A stretch of 64,000 nucleotides of DNA, from assembly GCA_010645155.1 (NCBI GenBank), contig CM021318.1, positions 1,022,158-1,086,157 of the forward strand, read 5' to 3'. Every line of letters starts with the position of its first letter. Position 1 is the stretch's first letter. Shown here piece by piece: positions 1 through 12,316 of the stretch. Made by a program: the position numbers and the translations under genes. This DNA is from Tigriopus japonicus. Lineage: Eukaryota > Arthropoda > Copepoda > Harpacticoida > Harpacticidae. The notes below the pieces were generated by a model, which saw only the letters and a program-made list of their open reading frames with translations, made no database searches and had not been told where the DNA came from.

Positions 1-82
1 CATACCGATGGCACGGATCGAAATCATCAGCCACTTTTAAAAAGTTCGATGAGCGATGCTCTGAAAGTTAAATGGTGAATGA

Positions 83-570
83 AATTAGTGCCCTGTAATA
101 AAAGAGTGCAATTATAAAGTGCGCCATCTGGTGGTTTTATGTAGTAACAGCTGGTTGATTTAATGAGATGCATGTATTTTCTAATTAGACCGATCATACA
201 TTAGTTTTAGACATCCCAGAGTGCCTCAAATGTCGATCGGGGAGTGCTAATGGACCAGCAACTGTTTTGAAGTAAATACATTTATTTTATTCCCATTAAA
301 ATAGGTATGAAAAGCATTGAAATGAAAAGGAATTTCAGGTACGATCCAATCCATGCCTGACCCATGTCAAGATTCAACAGAAAACGGTTGTAGGTATGTG
401 AAGGCCCTATCAACATTTTAGGCACTTCAGTTTGTCCTAAACTGATCCATGATCATAGTTATCCCCAAATTCATACATCTCTGTACAATCAACAAGCTGT
501 GGCCATACAAAAAGCACTAGATGGCGCACTTTTTGACTGGACTGCTTTATTACAGTGCACTGATTAAATT
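83..570. repeat. Fold-back (inverted-repeat) element, family B
   Basis: The left arm (about 83-242) and the reverse complement of the right arm (about 411-570) align along most of their length. Both contain a ctgtaataaa block followed by aagtgcgccatct. About 170 bp of unpaired sequence lies between the arms. A related single arm occurs at about 48190-48425. There is no coding sequence, so this is probably a non-autonomous fold-back MITE. The exact ends and target duplication could not be fixed. Confidence 0.6.
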
Positions 571-2400
571 AAATTGTTGTTTTTGCCTTTTCAATTGAGG
601 AAAGTCGGTGTTCAATGTCAGTGAGGAAAAAATAAGTAATAAAATGAATATTTATTTCCCCGTGTTGTTCCCTAAAAAGTAAAGGCTTAAAGTAACTGGC
701 ATACATCTCGACTGTGATGCTTCAAGTTTCCGTTTTCTGCAAGTTTTGTTTGTCAACATCCCCTTGCAAAACCCCGAATGACTTTGATGTTCAGTGCAGC
801 AATGACGTTTGCGATATTTCGCTTACATTTAAAAGTGAGTGAATCTCAGGCGGCAACTTTCAAATGTGAAACAAAAAATTGGATCATTTTGAGCATTTGT
901 TATACCATCCATGAAGCTTTAGGATTGTTCTAGAATTGGATTGGATAGAATGATTCAAATATGATTTTCCATCAACATCTCAACATGGACGAATACTGTT
1001 GGAATCTCCATGAGAGGCAAAACCTGCTTTGTTTTCAAGAGGTCAATGATTCAAGAGGTGTCCATGCATTTACAATACAAAGCATGTCCTCCCAAAAGAC
1101 CATCACACCCATCCTTGCCATAAAAAATAATCTTTTCCGACAAGTTCTGAATGGTCCTTGACTGAATGCCATTAATTACCCTTGCCAAGGTACTGCATTT
1201 TAGCAGAGTCTCATCTGTCAGTTCATGTGTACAAGTGTCAAAGTCAAAGAGACTTCAAGAATACCGTTGTTCAAATAGGTGAATCCTAAAAAACCTGCAA
1301 CCGGTCTAAGGAAAATAAATATCGGTTAGTAAGAAGCAATCCAACTAAGTAGCTGAAGTGTGGTTTATTTGCCCCTTGATGTTATGTCAAATCGAGGTAT
1401 CCTGCCGTTAGGAATTCCCATCGACATCACCATCAAACGGTGTGCGCTTACAATCAAGGCGATGCATAGTTGCAGGGTGGGGAAGCTCAGACGGGACTGA
1501 TTGAGAATTAAGACACCTTTGATTACAAAATTGTCCGTCTCATTCCAGCATTGTTTGGCATGAAAACCAACGCTTGTACGACATTCTTAACAATGGAATC
1601 AATCCTTCCATGAATTGCACTTCCGTTGATCGCCTCAAAGATTTAGTGTTGGTGACGGTCTCATGAAGGTTAATTCGCACACACATCAAGAGAGCGCCTA
1701 GGGCAAACCTGTTTTCCTGCTTCGACTTGAACTTTAATGGGAGGAAAACGGGAGTAAGGTACGAAATGTACATTTTGCTCAGTGTGCACGTACACATATG
1801 AACAGTTTTGTTGTACGTTGATCCAAAAAGATGCTTTGTTTTGATTCCTTGAAAGTTCTTGACAAAATGGGGCGAAAAAACAGATATATTTAAAGCAATA
1901 TTTCATTGATTTTAGGACTTTTTCTGTGTTGGCAAATATACCGGAGGTCAAGAAAAGGAGCTTGAAAAGTTCATGACGACATCAATCCAACTAAAAGATG
2001 GCTGGAAGACATTTGCATCGTTGGAATTCTGATTCGCCACGTTTTTGGCAAACAAATAGAGGTAACCGTTTTATATACCCAACCCTGTACACAAAAGGGT
2101 TTTTGTTTCTCCTTCAAAAACCCTGGTCAAAAAACAAACAACGTAAACGTTTTTTTCCAACGCCATATTTCACTCCTGTTGTTCATAAGGAAATTATTAG
2201 GGCCCAATGAAGGCTAATTCTCTCATGCTTTCAATATTCAATCCAAAAAGCGCATTTTAAACCTCTAAGGGCATTACATAGTAAAAGTTTAAGTCACATA
2301 TCTACTAGGAGGAAGCTACCTTTTATTTAGGGTCAAATTAGAACCCCGAGAACCTTAAAACGGCCGGTGGAACTCAATATAAACTCGCAAACATAAAACA
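571..2400. other. Intergenic, no gene supported
   Basis: This is AT-rich sequence. The open frames are short (under 95 codons), overlap on opposite strands and resemble no family I know. No RNA gene or clear promoter was seen. Confidence 0.5.
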
Positions 2401-2402
2401 TA

Positions 2403-2943
2403 CGAGGGTAGGTCAAAAAATTTCTCAGACAATGACATAGTTTACGGTATCACTAAACAGAGATTCGCAAATTTTTACCACTTGAAGTCTGTGCTTAGAG
2501 GTCCCTTGATAACTTGCAGCTGTCTTAAAAGTCTATGTCAAGTTAATAACGAAAAATCTCAAAACAGCAAGTTAATTTTAACCCTTCCAATGGCAAATTT
2601 GAAGATCATGCTAACATCACATGTTTGATTGAACTAAATGAACAAAATTTCAATAGGAAACTTTCCTACATCCTACTTTTAGTCCAAACCTATCTCAATC
2701 AGACTTGTTTTGTTTTCAAAATTCAGACAACACCATAAAGATACCCAGTTTGCGTTTTTGAATGATGCAAAAAGTAAGTGATTCCATGTCGCCAAAGGCT
2801 GCCCCTCAATTTTATCAAGAAGGCACTCATCATAGTTTTTGAAGTGTATAGACAACACTGGAGCTTATGTAAAAAAAATAAGGTAATGAGTTTAAAATGC
2901 AGAAATTACGACATTTGTCTGAGAACTTTTTGACTCAACCTCG
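2403..2943. mobile_element. Mariner-type MITE with TA target duplication
   Basis: The terminal inverted repeats begin CGAGG and share a TCAAAAA block followed by TTCTCAGACAA, over roughly 30 bp with few mismatches. The element is flanked by TA at 2401-2402 and 2944-2945, the target duplication of the Tc1/mariner superfamily. Its 541-bp interior holds no transposase frame, so it is a non-autonomous deletion derivative or MITE. Other copies were not seen in this window. Confidence 0.7.
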
Positions 2944-2945
2944 TA

Positions 2946-5570
2946 TGACCTAACATGTGATCACTTCTTAAGCTTAGAGGTCTAGACATTCACGTATTGT
3001 TGGATAGAACTGCAAGCATCGTTTATCCTATTGAACGTGCTCTATGCTATTGACCAAGGTCTCAACAAGGAACGTCGCTATATTTTCCATCCATCGGTCG
3101 AAAAATACATTTACAAGTACATGTAACGTCCAAATTATTCGTCCGAGGACCGTTGAGTACAAACCTGTTGATAGCCGGTCAAAACTCGTTTGGATTGTAA
3201 TTGCATACCGAAAAAACTAAACCAAAACCTTCGGGGTGGATTGATCACTTCCTCCTTTGTGTGATTTTACTTATTTGAACATTGCAATCATTGTCATAAG
3301 CTCCAAAATGTAATGATTGGGAACGCCCCTCTTTGAGCTTATACATATTTTAACATCGCAATGGCGAATTTTGTCACAAAACTCAAAGACTGGTTGTCAA
3401 GTTTCAAAATGTAATTTCAAAAGCACTCCAGTTTATTGCAAATGATTTACTTTAAAATGATATTGGTGACACTAAGGTAAGACCTTTATTTCGCTGAATG
3501 ATTTTTATCACTTCGGTACATCAACTAGAAAAAATTTCAATTTCAATTTGGGCTAATGTTAATTTATTACAAATACTCCAAACTGCAATGTATGAGTACA
3601 TGAACCAATACATGTATGTAGTGGTATGCCCACTTCGAGTTAACGCAGAAATACAAAAGATGTAGAAACTGGAAAGTTTGTAAGAAAAAGGCTTGATTTA
3701 TCCAATCCAAGGGAATTTTCAGCCCAAACGGAGATGTGGTTCCAATGTTAAAGACTTTTGAAACTTAAGCTAGATGCCGAAGTCAGAAAATGAAAGAGAT
3801 CGACCTTTTGCAAAAATTTTTGCAAGTTATTCGATTGATCTGAAAATTAGTATAATATTGTCCCACAAAGACCAAGTTATGCGATTGAAAACGCATTTTG
3901 TTGATCGTAATGAAAAATGTCAAATTTTGCCTTTAGTGGCGCCGTCAATGATGAGACTAGTGATCTTAAGAAGCAATATATTGCTATATTACGTATTAAT
4001 ACGTACGAGTAAGAATCGCAAATGAATGTAAGAATGTAATGTTTTCATGAAGTCATGAAGACAAATACCAATAGGGAGTTTCATGAGCGTTCTAACAAAC
4101 ATTTAAAGGTCTACAAAGGTTAATAGATGGTTTTAAGTTTTGGAGTTATAAAGATCTTTTTTGAAGTAACTCAGACAACAAGAGAGTCTAAAGAAAAGGT
4201 GAAGATTTTGAGCTATGATTTGCATATTTTGAGGAACCAAAATGTGCCTCAGTCAAAACCTAACCTTATACCCTTAGATGTTTAAAAACTTGCAAAATTT
4301 AGTTTGTGACATCGTTTTAAGCGTTTCTTAATAACCTCACTATCAAGACATTAGAAGTAGAGAGCACAATCCCGTGGAAAAAATGAAGAAGTAAGAGAAT
4401 TGATTTGATGGGTTCAGTATCGAAGTTAAAAAGGAACATTGAATAGATTATGAAGAAGGAGAGAGATGTTATAATAATTTGCAGGCAATTACTCATACTC
4501 GGTCTCCATTAGTGAAGAGTGCAAAAACTTGCATTTGGGTTATCAAGAAATTAGAAAAGAAGCAATTTTAAGTCAAAAAGTGGACGAAATGGACAAAAGT
4601 AAAAACCGTGGAAAAAATGCATAACGCAACCATATCAAAAATAGACATCAATTTCTAGAAAAGACCAATTTATCAAGTATGGACAATAATGTGTTAAAAA
4701 GATGGGTACCAAAATGTACAGAAAAAATTTTAAGCAAGTGTGATCATATCATATCAATAAGTCAGTTATGTGAGTTTATGGTCGACCCTGTTTGTTAAAT
4801 TGATTTCAACAGGGAGTGAAGAATGTCTTTATGGCCAAGAAAATGAAACTCAATTTTTGCGTCCCATAAAATATCTTTCAACTTTCCCACACGCCAACAG
4901 TATCAATATAGCATAGCAATATAGAAAATGGAAAGACATGCCCTTTTTACATGTGAATCTTCAAAAACCGCCAATGAAAGGAGGCTCTCTCTTCATTGAC
5001 AGGTCAAAAAGTTTGATTGATTTTTATTTTTTTTGATCTGATCTCGAGATTGCCAATCTTTGAGTCAAGTTTCACATAATAAACGATGCCATTAAATTTA
5101 GATATAGCCTTTCTTCCAAAAATTGAAAACTGGTTTCTTAAAGGTTTGTCGTATCTTTCTCTTTCAATCACATGATTTGGCATCCACATATTTTATTTCT
5201 GTTTAAGCCACTCGAACATTTTTGCATCAACCAATCACTGAACAAAACCAAATAAGTTAACAATAATTCATCAATTCATGGGATCGTCATGACCGGTTTA
5301 ATCTTGCTGTTGAAAACTCATGATTGCTAAATCGTGCTAAATATTGCCAACTCCTGTATTATGTTCTCAGAGTCTAGTGTACATTTGAATCTCCGTTCAT
5401 AACCACACAATTTGCACATGCACAACCAAAACCGGATTTTTGTTCCAGCAGGAAATATTAATGTGCATGTACGTGCTAAACCTAACCATGATGAACCCTT
5501 CTTTTCATAAAGCCTGACTTCATCAAACTTCGACTTCCTTCACGTTAATCACTTTGAAGCAAGCACTGAC
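2946..5570. other. Intergenic or downstream intron, no gene supported
   Basis: This is AT-rich sequence with scattered short open frames and nothing recognisable. If the transporter exon at 5571-5808 belongs to a live gene, this stretch would be its first intron, because transcription runs leftward. I searched the minus strand here for further transporter exons and did not find any I could support. Confidence 0.45.
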
Positions 5571-5808
5571 CTGAGGGCAAAGCAAAGCCAATCCAACTTT
5601 CGTTGATGCTCGATGAGGCACTATCGCATGTGGGGATGTAACAACGATGTGGGGGTGAATAGGCTGCGTACATGGTGATGAACAGAGCGTACAATGAGGC
5701 CCAAGATATGGGCAGACTCAAGAGGATCATCTTCCATTGCCACCATCCCCCTCCACCGACCAATTCGTCCAAGATGAAATCCACATCGTGTTTCCTCTCC
5801 TTGCTCAT
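5571..5808 (-). CDS. SLC22-type organic ion transporter, first coding exon only (partial)
   Basis: The exon encodes about 79 residues. It starts with a Met and a short charged stretch ending DVDFILDELVGGGGWWQWK. A strongly hydrophobic segment follows (about residues 28-47) and then an extracellular-type loop with the paired cysteines HRCYIPTC. This is the usual start of SLC22 (organic cation/anion transporter, major facilitator superfamily) proteins: N-terminal tail, first membrane helix, then a large cysteine-bearing loop. The frame runs to PSG and meets a donor (cag|gtcagt) at 5571/5570, phase 1. The remaining roughly 450 residues expected for the family should lie at lower coordinates but were not found, so they are off the window or lost. 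The family call rests on a short segment; an exon remnant is the alternative. Confidence 0.55.
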
Positions 5809-7260
5809 CTTGGCTATATGGATAATTTGAAGTTTTAAGGGAACTTTGGATGTTGTTTGGATGTCGGATTTACACCTTAATAGAACTAATGTTGTTATTG
5901 GTCCTGGAGATGGTGATCAAGTGTTCGGGAAGTCGAATGCACCATGCTTTTGGTTGAAATCCTCGAGGGTCTGACAATTACAGTGTGACACCCAAGTCTC
6001 GGTCGGTTTCAAAGTGAGTATACTTGCACTTTTTGTAGCCTTTGTCATTGAGAAACAAGGGATCCTAAATGTAAGGTATTTTCAGTGGCTTTCAGTGAAG
6101 TCCTGTTATCTTCTACAAGTTTTTTAAAGGCTGGGTAAAATTACTGGAGTTGGTCTTAAGCTACAATTTAGTTTTCAATAATTTTAGAAGTGTCCAAACC
6201 GCTAATTGCTATCGGTATTCATGTTGCTGAATCTAAAATTATAAAAAGATTTAATAAAGCTCTGAAGACCTAGTGACTTTTTAGAGATTGCTTTTAAAGA
6301 TTAGATTGTTTTTCAGAAGCCATTTTTTGTGCAGCACCAAAATCTGAAGTGTTTCCTCATTTGTACGCTTTTAAGGTTGTGCTAACGTTTCTATATGTAC
6401 TAAGATCAATGTATACAGGGTAGCCCAAAAATTCTGTTAAATTATTTTTAAAAATGAAAAGTGACCTCACATGTTACTTTTTATGGTTACTCTCCGGTCA
6501 CAATGGGGCACCTTTAGCTTTGATTTCACAAACAAATCTATTTACATGTTTAGGGAATTTTTTGTTGGTGGTGCAACAATGAAGTGGTGCAGGAATCACT
6601 CCTAAAACTAAGGGCAAATATTGTGAGCTCAATCCTTTTCTCTGGCTGAATATCAATTTAGATTATCGGAATCATTGCTGAGAACATATGACGTCAAGAA
6701 GTAACGGCAAAAAGCCTTTGAATGGAGGCTGCTTGAAGCTTGGGATGAGCTTCCAATAGTAATGGTGCGTGCCATTGGTCAAAGGTTGTATGAAAGTTTG
6801 GGCAATGCTAATGCCAACGGAGACGAACACATTGGATAAAACACTCCAGGTTTTCAACTTCAATGTGAAACGTGTTCCATATGCAAATTTCAGTTCTTTT
6901 GAACGATTTCATCACAATTTACGATTTAATAAACACGATTTACAGTACAAGTATTAACAAAACTTTTGGTTCACCCTGTGTTGATAAACTTATCTTCATA
7001 CTAAATTTGTCCCTCAACAGGCCAGAAAAAAATTGCCAAGGTATTTGACACTATACGCTCAAGACTTACGTATCACGCTGTAGTAAGCCTGAATCGAATC
7101 GTTTTGAACGCGCGGTTCAAAGAGGGCTCGTCGAAATTAATCGCGATTACTACCTTAGCCAGTGTCACAAAAGGTCTGGGAGTGGGTCTGCTTTGAAAGG
7201 CCTCCGAGCCAATCCCAAGGATAGGCATGTTGTTACAAAATTCACACAAGCGTTTGAAAC
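5809..7260. other. Intergenic region between transporter exon and RCL1
   Basis: No gene is supported. It contains one inverted-repeat element (6416-6978). Small overlapping frames at 6672-6957 lie inside that element and do not resemble a transposase I can name. Confidence 0.5.
6416..6978. mobile_element. Putative MITE with CAGGGT-type terminal inverted repeats
   Basis: The left end (CAGGGTAGCCCAAAAATTCT) and the reverse complement of the right end (CAGGGTGAACCAAAAGTTTT) match at most of about 30 positions. A TA precedes the left end but TG follows the right end, so the target duplication is imperfect. The 563-bp interior has only short frames. Superfamily assignment (Tc1/mariner-like) is tentative. 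Confidence 0.45.
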
Positions 7261-7268
7261 AATCGATC

Positions 7269-7274
7269 TTTATT
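7269..7274 (-). promoter_or_regulatory. Polyadenylation signal of RCL1
   Basis: AATAAA on the minus strand lies about 20 bp downstream of the RCL1 stop codon. It is the first canonical hexamer after the gene. Confidence 0.6.
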
Positions 7275-7293
7275 GAGGAATACTTTTTTGATC

Positions 7294-10200
7294 TTATGTG
7301 GTTCGCTTACTAAGATTGATATAACCACTGCCTTGACAAGTGAGCATGACTTTATCGCAACCTACACGGAGTCCCTCTTCTTTCTCTTCGGATTCATGGG
7401 TTTCTAGTTTAAATCTCAACTCAAACACGTCCTTGATGTGTCGGAGGAAATGGACCGTGTAGTTGGAAAGTGGACCCGTGACCAATTTGGACACGTCCCT
7501 TTGGCTCAAAGTCATGAAGAGGACCATCAAGCTTTGGTTGGTGGAATCGACACACCCTCCGCGAAAGATCTCTTCCAATAGGAGTTTGGCTCCGGCCACT
7601 CCCAACTCTTCGGGGACACTCACTTGATCGTTGCCTTTGGGATTGGAACACACTTCGGCGCTCAGAAACGCACCGGTTGTGGTTTCAGCCGTGAGAACGA
7701 GGCCGAAACCCGCGGATTTGCCCGAAGATGCGCCTTTGTGGCTGTCCGTGTGAATGTAGATATCCGGAATAAACTTTAGGAGAACACCTTTGGCCGATTC
7801 CACGATCCTGTTAAAAGAAGGAAGTCGCTTTAAAGATCGAAGTAGTGTCCTCATTTAGCTTACAGAATAATGAAACGACAAATACAAAGCACAATTTGAA
7901 CTTACATATAAAGTTCACTGGGTCTAAGATAAAGGTTTGGAGCTCTATGATGATAAACATAACCAATCAAATCATGATTTTGATAGAGAACCACTTGAAA
8001 GTCTTCATGACTTGGTTCATGGGTTTTGAAAACTGCTACTTTTTACCCCAACACGGTGTTAAAGTTTCGGAAACATTTGAGACCCGTTTTAATGTTGAGA
8101 AGCAATGACGCATACGTAATCGAGTTCTTTAAATTAGGCAACAGGCAAAATGCATGTTAAAAAGAAAATAAAGCGATGAGAAAACAACTAAAGCCGTTGT
8201 TGTTTTTAGAATAATGGTCAAATCTGTCTCGCCAAAGAACAGCTCTTTTGATCAACATTCTCGAAGGATACTGTGCTGTACTAATACGAACGATCGATAA
8301 ACGGGAAACCGGGATAATGTAGAAGAGGTTTATTGTACGGAGATCATCGTATGATAAAGAACAGTAAAGTACTGACTATAGAACGAAAGAAACATAATGT
8401 TTATATATTTTCTACACGAGTTGACATGACCAAAGGTCGCAATAAAGATTATATATTATATTACACAGGAAGAGGAACGCAGAAGGGAAAGTAGAATGTA
8501 CACGGGAGAGCAAGAGAAATTCAAATACGGAACAGACACCATGAGAGATTTGGAAGTAGCGAACTAGAGCAAGGGCTAAATACGTACATTGAGTGGTTGT
8601 AGGCAAGCAAAATTTGACTCTGAATCAAAATCAAAAGAATGCGATTTCCTTCGCAGATGTTTTAGTCTTTGTGCAGCAGTCTACCAATTTTCAGGTCATT
8701 TGGAGGTCTGGTTCAAAAGTTATGTTGGCGCCAAAAGAGTTCTCTAGTAGCAAGATCGTGGACTAATTCATTTTCTGTCTGCTTTAGCATGAGTTTCTAA
8801 AGGCCGTAACTTTTGAAGCAGGTCTCGGATTGAACCGCAATTTAAGACACGCGGCCAGTGAGTGACAAACCTAAGCTTTACTTAAGAAGAACACAATCGT
8901 TTGTTTCAAATAACATTTCCTAGTTTTCACGATGAGCGCCCATGTCCTTCTTTGTCGAGGTTAAGAGGTAAAACATGTTTTTTTTCTTAACTGGCACAAG
9001 TTTAAGATGAATATTGTGCCAAACGAATGGTCTTTCAAGATGAAAATTTACTTCCTTCATTTTTTTGATGTAGCAATGAATTCTGTGCATTTCAGAATTC
9101 ATTTTTGTTAATTATAGTGAAAGTTGGCCAAAAATGTGCGTCTTACCGATTGGACATGGCAGGAGACACGCGAGCCGCCCAAGCCGTTCCTCGAATCCGC
9201 TTAATCTTGCCCATATCCGTGAATTGCATGGCTCGAAAGCTCCGTCGAATGGGACATTTGAAAACCACTTGACCGCCTCCTTCCGGAGCCGCACCGCGTT
9301 TTGTTACCTTCAACTCGAGGCCTTCATCCACCACCAGATATCTAAATCAAATCGAGTATGGTTACGTGGGTGAACAATAGTTTGTGATCAAGAAACACTG
9401 AAATTCCGGGAGTGGGAGACTAGAAGTGAAAATCATGATTTCCAGTAGCATCAAATCTATTGCGTTATTCTGCCAATGAGGGCTGACTTGGGTTGAGTAT
9501 ACCACGTGTTTCAATTTTCAGGTCAATCGAATGCCCGAGTGAAAAGTTATGCCTTCTTCAACCCATATACTAAAGAGAGCGTAGAATTAATGAGCTCGCT
9601 CTTTTGCGGTCCAACAGAAACCAAAAAAGGGCCAACTCATTCATGCTCAATAACATTCGCACTCATCTTGGACGGAGCATAACTTCAGATTCGGAAGTGC
9701 ACTTGAGCTGAAACTTGATAAACATAGTACATTTGAAAGTAAAAGCCGCAGATAATTTGGTCCTTGTGCAAATCATAATTCTCAGCCTTAGCCTCCAGGA
9801 AATTCAGCGCTTCTACTTTGGAAGGAAGGTTAAAGACGAACCTTTTAAGAACGGGTAGGGCGCTCAATCGGAGTAAATCGGGTGAAGGATCGATCTGATT
9901 ATTAGTAACGCCTCTCAGGATCAAATGCATGGGATGCTTGCAGAATGGAGCTAATTGGATCATGGGTTCCAAGAAATAGCCTATACCTCGTTCCAGATTG
10001 CAATCGTGCTCCACTTTACCACCCATCAACAAACCTATGAGGGAAAACCGGATCAATTTAAAGTGAAAATCCCATGGGCAAAGTCCGTCTTTGGTTGAAT
10101 ACCGGGTTGGTAGGTGAGTCTTGTGCCCGTTTGATTGACTTCGATACGCGAACCATTGGTGATTTGGTCCATAAGACGAATGAAGGAGGCTTCGTATTCT

Positions 10201-10346
10201 CTGAGACCCGGATTGAGATCCTGATCGCGGATTTTCGTGATTCGAATGGATCGTCCGCTTAAAGTGGCGAGCACTAATCGACATCGCAGGAAATTGCAGC
10301 CTTCAAACTCGAGGAGACTCGAAGATTTGCGCGTTACGGCCGTCAT
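7294..10346 (-). CDS. RCL1: RNA 3'-terminal phosphate cyclase-like protein (RCL1)
   Basis: The coding exons are 10103-10346, 9842-10034, 9147-9341 and 7294-7807. All junctions are GT-AG, phases close, and the model gives 381 residues, near the usual 370-380 for RCL1. RCL1 is a nucleolar protein that works with the GTPase BMS1 in early pre-rRNA cleavage leading to 18S rRNA. Visible family blocks are EGCNFLRCRLVLATLSGR near the N-terminus, GLREYEASFIRL, KVEHDCNLERGIGYFLEP, LRGVTNNQIDPS, PEGGGQVVFKCP, GKIKRIRG, FIPDIYIHTD and RGGCVDSTNQ. The last replaces the histidine-bearing motif of true RtcA cyclases, so this is the non-catalytic RCL1 branch. Intron 2 (9343-9841 region) contains a MITE half. 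A polyadenylation signal lies at 7269-7274 on the minus strand, about 20 bp past the stop. Confidence 0.93.
9384..9735. mobile_element. Partial copy of fold-back MITE family A in RCL1 intron 2
   Basis: The sequence begins tgatcaagaaacactgaa and follows the left arm and centre of the fuller element at 11862-12316, including the block gtgaaaagttatgccttct. The second arm is missing; the copy fades out before the RCL1 exon at 9842. It is intronic and noncoding. Confidence 0.6.
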
Positions 10347-11861
10347 GGTGGATATGTGATGGATATATTAGGAAAGTAATTCAACGCAAATCTGATGGAA
10401 ACGAGAACAATCACATCTCACATGTTTCAAAACACGTTGTTTGAGGTTGACCTTTGTTGATCAACAACGGAATCAAGGAATATTTTTCTCACCCAACCTG
10501 CGCTGTGCAACCCATTGTGCAACCAATAGTGCAACCCAGCTCTACACTATTTTTATTTTGTCGTTTGACATATTGACTTATATATATAATGCTTGATACA
10601 TATATGTATATAATGTTTAATATGTTTTGGCCTTTCGCCAAAACAGGCACTCAACAAGACAAAAGTTGCCAAAACGTTGCCATTTTTAGGTCTAAAGGTC
10701 TCCGCTTATGACATACGGGTCGTTTTAATTTAGAATCCCCAAAATTTTGATGACAAATTGCGACAAAATGAGACTATCTAGTTCACTTGAGGTCAAAATA
10801 ACTTTAAAAATACAGGTGCTTACCCGACTCTTTGTTTTTGTCTTCTAATGAATTTAGGCAATATTAGTCCTTCTAATTGGCGCTCAAAGTAAGGATGTTT
10901 TTTGACTATAGAGCGTGCGTACCTTGAGCGAGAGAGCAGTTCTTGAAAACAAAATCTTTGTTTTGTAACAAGTCAATCAATTTCATTAATACTTTGCGTG
11001 AATATACCTAAAACTGTTTTCTTCAAATGGTATTAGTATGATTTAATCACAAATGTTGTGTGTTACGAATAATTCTTGATTTGGTAGGGGACTCTATTTC
11101 GTGAAAACCCTTTGTATATATAATTTTTTCCAAAATATAAATTTGGTCAAAAATGTGGCATTTGGCCTCACAATATCAAAGATGATTTCTTTGTATTCAA
11201 CCTGTAGTGCATTTTCCTGGTCCGTCTCTTTTCAAGTCTTATGCTTTTTTAAGTGCAAAATCTTGTTCTTCACAAGTAATGCCAAAGTTCAGTAATTGCT
11301 TTTTCTTATTTCAAAATTTTTTAGGTAAGAATAAAAATTAATTAGAAAAAAATCCGCTGAGTTTAGGTGCTGGAGGCTGAAAAAGGCCTTTTTGCAATTT
11401 GGCGAGAAAAAATTAAACGTTGCCAAATTTGGTCACAACCACCAAATGTTGAAATAATTGGTGCAAATTACATTTTGCAACTTTGTCCCAGCCCCAATGA
11501 TATTTTTTCATTCACCATGATTTGACCATAACCAAGAGTCGCAATAAACATTACCTTAAAATCCAATACATCATCAATAAGGCCATCAAATTTTGGTAAA
11601 CAGTATTGCCAAAAATGTAGTGTTTTTTGCAATTTTTTGAGAAATAATATAATGAAATTGGAGTTTTTGGTATTCTTATTGGCATTGGCACTTTTCTCGT
11701 TAATCGCAATAGAATCTAACCTTTTCTTATGCTCCCATTATCTGTGAGTCATACTTCAAAGCTTGGAATAGCTGAAAAACTAAAAACTACACTGCTACTT
11801 CCGTAATCAATCCTCTCTGCTTCCATATTCGAACTTCAATATTCCCATCGTTTTTCTAGAT
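10347..11861. other. Intergenic, no gene supported
   Basis: This stretch contains the RCL1 upstream region, three spaced copies of gtgcaacc near 10505-10540, and an AT-rich run with tatatat at 10570-10620. Nothing coding was recognised. Confidence 0.5.
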
Positions 11862-12316
11862 CAAACCAAGAAGCACTGAAAACTGGAGTGGGAGGCTCAA
11901 TGTGGGAATTATGATTTCAAGAAGGATTAATTTAATTGCGTTCTTCTGCCAACGAGACCTGGCTTGTATTCAGTAGACGACGTATTTCAAGTTTCAGCTC
12001 AATCGAATGGCGGATTGAAAAGTTATGCCTTCTCAAACTTATGTACTGAAGAGAGCATATATGAATGAATTCGCCCTTTTGTGGTAAAACAATTACCAGA
12101 AAAGGGCTAGTTCATTCATTCTCGGTACAATTTGCACTGAACTTTGAGAGAGCTTAACTTTTGACTCCGACGTTCGATTGAGCTGAAAATTGAAATACGT
12201 ATTCTTATCATTATAAGGAAGGTCTCATTTGCAGAAGAACGTAATTAATTGTTCCTACTGGAAATCATGATTCCTCTCGTTAGCCTCCCAGTCCAGTGAA
12301 ATTCAGTGGTTCTTGA
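11862..12316. mobile_element. Fold-back MITE, family A (most complete copy)
   Basis: Arms of about 100 bp are inverted copies of each other. Both start gatcaa, then cactgaa, a gggaggct block, then tcatgattt or ttatgattt, and cgttcttctgc. The centre carries a second inverted pair around agggctagttcattcattc. No coding capacity is present. Partial relatives lie at 9384-9735 (RCL1 intron), about 15590-15760 (intron of the next gene) and 39655-39850. It is probably non-autonomous; the superfamily is unknown. Confidence 0.65.

Noticed and set aside
1540..1951. Overlapping minus-strand frames of 85 and 93 codons
   Set aside because: Checked for transporter or reverse-transcriptase motifs because of the nearby SLC22 exon; none found.
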